Shown here one piece after another: positions 6,022-8,521 of a stretch of DNA of 8,521 bases. The stretch is from assembly GCA_000183865.1 (NCBI GenBank), contig CM001047.1:1961614-1970134 (forward strand). Direction: 5' to 3'. A program made the translations under genes and the position numbers. Source of the DNA: Listeria marthii FSL S4-120 (GTDB lineage Bacteria > Bacillota > Bacilli > Lactobacillales > Listeriaceae). The notes beneath the pieces were generated by a model. The model worked only from the letters and a program-made list of their open reading frames with translations. It had not been told where the DNA came from and searched no databases. Within the stretch, counting starts at the first letter, position 1; every line of letters begins with the position of its first letter.

Positions 6022-7206
6022 CTATTTCAAGTCTTTTAAGAAACTTTGGCCATATTCTGGCATTTTTACATCAAAATTATCGGCAACTGTTGCGCCAAGA
6101 TCGGCAAACGTTTTGCGTAATTCTAATTCTGAGCCACCATTTTTGAAGCGTGGTGAGTATACAAGTAATGGTACAAACTCACGAGTGTGGTCTGTGCCAG
6201 AGTATGTTGGGTCGTTTCCGTGGTCAGCTGTAATAATTAAAAGATCATCATCCGTTAGTTTCTCCATCACTTCTACTAAACGGCCATCAAAATCAACAAG
6301 CGCATCTGCATAACCTTGAGGATCACGACGATGTCCGAAAAGCGCATCAAAATCAACTAAGTTCAAGAAACTCATACCGTTAAAGTCTTTATCTAATACA
6401 GCGATAAATTGGTCCATTCCGTCCATATTGGATTTTGTGCGGATAGATTCTGTAACACCTTCACCGTCAAAAATATCGGAAATTTTACCAATCGCAATCA
6501 CATCTTTGCCACCATCTTTTAAAGCATCCATTACAGTTGGTTTAAAAGGTTTTAGCGCGTAGTCATGGCGGTTTGGCGTTCTAACAAACGCACCAGGTTC
6601 ACCAACGAATGGACGTGCGATAATACGACCAAGCATATACGGATCATCCAAAGTGATTTTGCGGCAGAACTCACAAATTTCGTACAGCTCTTCTAAAGGT
6701 ACAACATCTTCATGCGCCGCGATTTGCAAAACAGAGTCAGCGGAAGTATAAACAATTAACGCGCCTGTTTTAACGTGCTCTTCGCCAAGCTCATCCATAA
6801 TTTCTGTGCCGCTTGCCGGTTTATTACCAATTACTTTGCGACCTGTTTTTTCTTCAATTTGGTTGATTAAATCGTCAGGAAATCCATCTGGGAATACGCG
6901 GAAAGGTGTATCAATGTAAAGTCCCATAATTTCCCAGTGACCTGTCATTGTATCTTTACCGTTCGAAGCTTCTTGCATTTTCGTATAGTAAGCAAGTGGT
7001 TTTTCTGCTTTTTTAATTCCATCGATTTCACGAATATTGGATAGACCTAGTTTGCCCATTTCAGGCATGTTTAGTCCGCCAACATGTTTGGCAATATGTC
7101 CAAATGTATCAACATCAAAATCGCCAAACTCAGCAGCATCTGGTGCTTCTCCAATACCAACTGAATCCATTACAACTACATGTACTCGTTTAAATTTATC
7201 TGGCAT
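6022..7206 (-). CDS. deoB: Phosphopentomutase
   Basis: Interconverts (deoxy)ribose-1-phosphate and (deoxy)ribose-5-phosphate, linking nucleoside phosphorolysis to central carbon metabolism; also called drm in Bacillus. The 394-residue length is typical. It belongs to the alkaline phosphatase superfamily with two Mn2+ ions. Visible ligands, aligned by recall with the B. cereus enzyme with an offset of one, are D14 (in [13 protein letters not shown]), D287 and H292 (DFDALFGH), D328 and H329 (ADHGND), and H340 (TDHTRE). The phosphorylated threonine is T86 in [10 protein letters not shown]. The cap domain lies roughly at 100-220. The ATG at 7206 is preceded by AAAGGATGAG about 9 nt upstream, and the stop is TAG. 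It sits 28 nt after xerD and 18 nt before pnp, so the three are probably co-transcribed. No separate promoter is evident before deoB. Confidence 0.97.
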   Translation of the reverse strand: MPDKFKRVHVVVMDSVGIGEAPDAAEFGDFDVDTFGHIAKHVGGLNMPEMGKLGLSNIREIDGIKKAEKPLAYYTKMQEASNGKDTMTGHWEIMGLYIDTPFRVFPDGFPDDLINQIEEKTGRKVIGNKPASGTEIMDELGEEHVKTGALIVYTSADSVLQIAAHEDVVPLEELYEICEFCRKITLDDPYMLGRIIARPFVGEPGAFVRTPNRHDYALKPFKPTVMDALKDGGKDVIAIGKISDIFDGEGVTESIRTKSNMDGMDQFIAVLDKDFNGMSFLNLVDFDALFGHRRDPQGYADALVDFDGRLVEVMEKLTDDDLLIITADHGNDPTYSGTDHTREFVPLLVYSPRFKNGGSELELRKTFADLGATVADNFDVKMPEYGQSFLKDLK

Positions 7207-7234
7207 ATTTACTCATCCTTTTCAATTATATTTT

Positions 7235-8128
7235 TTAAGCGCGCGGGTGAAATTGCTTGTAGACATCCTTTAGGCGCAGTTTTGTTACGTGTGTATAAAT
7301 TTGCGTAGTGGAGATATCGGCATGACCAAGGAGCTCTTGTACTGATCTTAAATCAGCCCCGTTTTCAAGCAAATGGGTGGCGAATGAATGACGCAAAGTA
7401 TGCGGTGTAATCGGTTTTTCAATCCCCGACTCTTTCGCAATTCCTTTTAAAATTTTCCAGAAGCCTTGTCTCGTCAACCCTTGACCGTGATGATTTAAAA
7501 AGACAAAATCATTTCGATATTTCGGTCTGCGAAGTTTTGGCCGTGCTTCTTCTAAATATTGCTCTAACACAGTTGTCGCCGTTTTTCCAAGCGGGATAAT
7601 TCTTTCTTTATCGCCTTTACCAATTGTTTGAATAAAACCCATATGAAGGTGCAAATCGTCCATTTTCAAACGAACAAGTTCCGTTACACGAAGCCCTGTT
7701 GCATATAAAATTTCCATCATTGCTTGATCTCTTAGCCCAAGCGGGGTACTAGTATCCGACGAACTAAGTAACTTTTCCACATCATCTAAGTTTAAAACTT
7801 TGGGTAGGCTTTGCGCTTGTTTTGGTGTTTCAATTTGAATCATTGGATCATGTGACATTTTTCCATCGTGCATTAAATAATGGAAAAACGATCGTAGTGA
7901 GGCAATATATCGCGCTACACTTCTTGCTGACTTTCCTTCTTGCCTAGCAAACGCCATAAACCCTACTATATCGCTTCTTTCAAGTATATTTGGATCCGTC
8001 AAATTCTTAGAAGTTTCCATGTAAGAAACAAAATAGTGTAAATCTCGCTGATATGCTTTGATGGTATTAGCGGATAAACCTCTCTCTACAATTAAAAAAT
8101 GTAAAAAATCTTCAATCAAATCATTCAT
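7235..8128 (-). CDS. xerD: Tyrosine recombinase XerD
   Basis: Site-specific recombinase that with XerC resolves chromosome dimers at dif (B. subtilis orthologue RipX). The 297 residues comprise an N-terminal SAM-like core-binding domain (about 1-105) and a catalytic domain (about 107-297). The full catalytic set is present: R147 (ATGLRVTEL), K171 (GKGDKER), H243 and R246 (HTLRHSFA), H269 (LGHA) and nucleophile Y278 (IYTH). Each is one less than the E. coli XerD numbering. The reading frame extends 13 codons further upstream, but ATG 8128 (MNDLIEDF) is chosen because GGAGG lies 8 nt before it, and the upstream codons (including an ATG only 2 nt past that site) overlap the ribosome site and putative promoter. 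This is a chromosomal housekeeping Xer, with no phage or integron genes nearby. It is first in an apparent xerD-deoB-pnp unit. Confidence 0.96.
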   Translation of the reverse strand: MNDLIEDFLHFLIVERGLSANTIKAYQRDLHYFVSYMETSKNLTDPNILERSDIVGFMAFARQEGKSARSVARYIASLRSFFHYLMHDGKMSHDPMIQIETPKQAQSLPKVLNLDDVEKLLSSSDTSTPLGLRDQAMMEILYATGLRVTELVRLKMDDLHLHMGFIQTIGKGDKERIIPLGKTATTVLEQYLEEARPKLRRPKYRNDFVFLNHHGQGLTRQGFWKILKGIAKESGIEKPITPHTLRHSFATHLLENGADLRSVQELLGHADISTTQIYTHVTKLRLKDVYKQFHPRA

Positions 8129-8136
8129 AAGCATTT

Positions 8137-8141
8137 CCTCC
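8137..8141 (-). promoter_or_regulatory. Ribosome binding site fixing the xerD start
   Basis: GGAGG lies 8 nt upstream of ATG 8128. The longer frame starting at 8167 would place this site inside the coding region, and an ATG at 8134 is only 2 nt away, too close to be used. The site therefore supports a 297-residue XerD. Confidence 0.8.
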
Positions 8142-8150
8142 ACAAGACCT

Positions 8151-8179
8151 ATTCTACCATGTTCCACTCTGACTGAAAA
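8151..8179 (-). promoter_or_regulatory. Candidate sigma-A promoter of xerD-deoB-pnp
   Basis: The minus strand has TTTTCA (8174-8179, 4 of 6 consensus positions), a 17-nt spacer, and TAGAAT (8151-8156) preceded by the extended -10 bases TG one base upstream. The predicted start is near 8144, shortly before the ribosome site. A rival -10 (TATTAT or TATAAG, 8201-8209) lies further upstream but has no good -35. Confidence 0.45.
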
Positions 8180-8187
8180 CGTTTAAT
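8174..8187. promoter_or_regulatory. cre-like (CcpA) sequence overlapping the xerD promoter
   Basis: TGAAAACGTTTAAT on the plus strand matches 13 of 14 positions of the degenerate cre consensus TGWAARCGYTWNCW and 12 of 14 of the stricter TGWNANCGNTNWCA, failing only at the right end. It overlaps the candidate -35 before xerD-deoB-pnp. Carbon catabolite control of nucleoside catabolism genes is plausible and, as I recall, documented for drm-pupG in B. subtilis. Binding here is inferred from sequence only. Confidence 0.35.
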
Positions 8188-8241
8188 TAATAGAAAGAAA
8201 CTTATAATACTTTTCAGGCAATTCAGTCCATCTTTAACCAT

Positions 8242-8272
8242 AAAAAAAGTTTGAGATAGATTATCTCAAACT
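8242..8272 (-). terminator. Intrinsic terminator of fur
   Basis: A perfect inverted repeat, gtttgagata (8249-8258) with tatctcaaac (8262-8271), forms a 10-bp stem with a 3-nt loop (11 bp with the flanking A-U pair). On the minus-strand transcript it is followed by seven U residues (A-run 8242-8248). It begins 6 nt after the fur stop codon, so fur is expected to end here, separate from xerD. Confidence 0.92.
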
Positions 8273-8278
8273 CTGTTA

Positions 8279-8521
8279 TTATTCTTTTTTAGTTTTTTGT
8301 CTGCAGTCTGCGCAAACCCCTTGGAAAGTCAAACGGTGATCTTTAACAAGAAAGTTCCACTTCGATTCAACAATTTTTTCTACATCTTCAAGTAAATCTT
8401 CTTGAATTTCTTCCACAGATCCACATTCTAAACAAACTAAATGATGATGGAAATGTTTAGCGCCCTCTTGTCTCAAGTCGTAACGAGATACGCCGTCACC
8501 AAAATTAATGGTGCGCATCGA
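8279..8521 (-). CDS. fur: Fur, ferric uptake regulator, C-terminal part (5' end outside window)
   Basis: Iron-responsive repressor, C-terminal half only: 80 codons plus stop, open at the right edge, so about 70 N-terminal residues including most of the DNA-binding winged helix are missing. The first in-frame ATG (8518) is internal, not the start. The visible part begins near the end of the DNA-binding domain (INFGDGVSRYDL) and contains the regulatory metal region HFHHH and two CxxC pairs (CLEC and CADC) that form the structural zinc site, then a lysine-rich tail. It closely resembles B. subtilis Fur as recalled. Fur is chosen over its paralogues PerR and Zur because of that resemblance and because fur lies next to xerD in Bacillus and Listeria. 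A strong terminator follows immediately. Confidence 0.92.
   Translation of the reverse strand, partial: SMRTINFGDGVSRYDLRQEGAKHFHHHLVCLECGSVEEIQEDLLEDVEKIVESKWNFLVKDHRLTFQGVCADCRQKTKKE

Noticed and set aside
7224..7229. Perfect TATAAT on the minus strand just before deoB as a separate deoB promoter.
   Set aside because: No -35 at 16-18 nt, and transcripts would begin inside the ribosome binding site.
7235..8128. Tyrosine recombinase as evidence of a mobile element or integrase.
   Set aside because: Length, motifs and the fur-xerD-deoB context identify the housekeeping XerD; no attachment repeats or phage genes are nearby.
8129..8167. 13-codon N-terminal extension of xerD.
   Set aside because: The GGAGG 8 nt before ATG 8128 and the homologous start of other XerD proteins favour the shorter form; the extension overlaps the promoter.
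8249..8271. Palindrome after fur read as a Fur box.
   Set aside because: It does not fit the 7-1-7 TGATAAT/ATTATCA pattern, lies downstream of fur, and is explained by its U-tract as a terminator.
1..8521. Hidden defence, toxin-antitoxin or CRISPR system.
   Set aside because: Nearly every base is accounted for by ten core genes and short junctions; there are no spaced repeats, small gene pairs or unusual composition.

Overview
The window is ordinary conserved core chromosome from a low-GC Firmicute, almost certainly Listeria (L. monocytogenes or a close relative). This rests on protein similarity recalled to Bacillus subtilis orthologues, on AT-rich intergenic DNA, and on a gene order I recognise from Listeria genomes. 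No database was searched, so the species is not fixed. All genes lie on the minus strand. From right to left, which is the direction of transcription, they are fur (3' part only), xerD, deoB, pnp, lysA, scpA, scpB, rluB, resD and resE (5' part only). I see no transposon, prophage, CRISPR array, rRNA or tRNA. No gene-free stretch exceeds about 180 bases.

Transcription units as inferred from spacing and hairpins: (1) fur ends at a compact 10-11 bp hairpin with a U-tract. (2) xerD-deoB-pnp is tightly packed (gaps of 28 and 18 nt). A candidate sigma-A promoter with an overlapping cre-like sequence lies before xerD, and the unit ends at a long hairpin with a U-tract after pnp. (3) lysA-scpA-scpB-rluB starts at an extended -10 promoter before a GTG-initiated lysA and runs with gaps of 15, -4 and 2 nt. 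(4) resD-resE has a probable own promoter and a clear intrinsic terminator structure between its two genes.

Functionally, fur is a metal-responsive repressor and xerD resolves chromosome dimers. deoB and pnp form the purine (deoxy)nucleoside salvage and catabolism pair. lysA makes lysine from the cell-wall precursor meso-diaminopimelate. scpA and scpB are the non-SMC condensin subunits, rluB modifies 23S rRNA, and resD-resE is a redox/respiration two-component system.

The interest lies in the junctions. Compared with B. subtilis as I recall it, the stretch has lost yqzK (between fur and xerD), dacF and the spoIIA/spoVA genes (between pnp and lysA), ppiB and riboflavin genes (between lysA and scpA), and dacB-spmAB and resABC (around rluB). 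That suits a non-sporulating organism without cytochrome c maturation. I found no convincing new system. The items worth testing are the resD/resE intercistronic terminator, the repeat-rich resD leader with a ResD-box-like motif, and the cre-like site before xerD.
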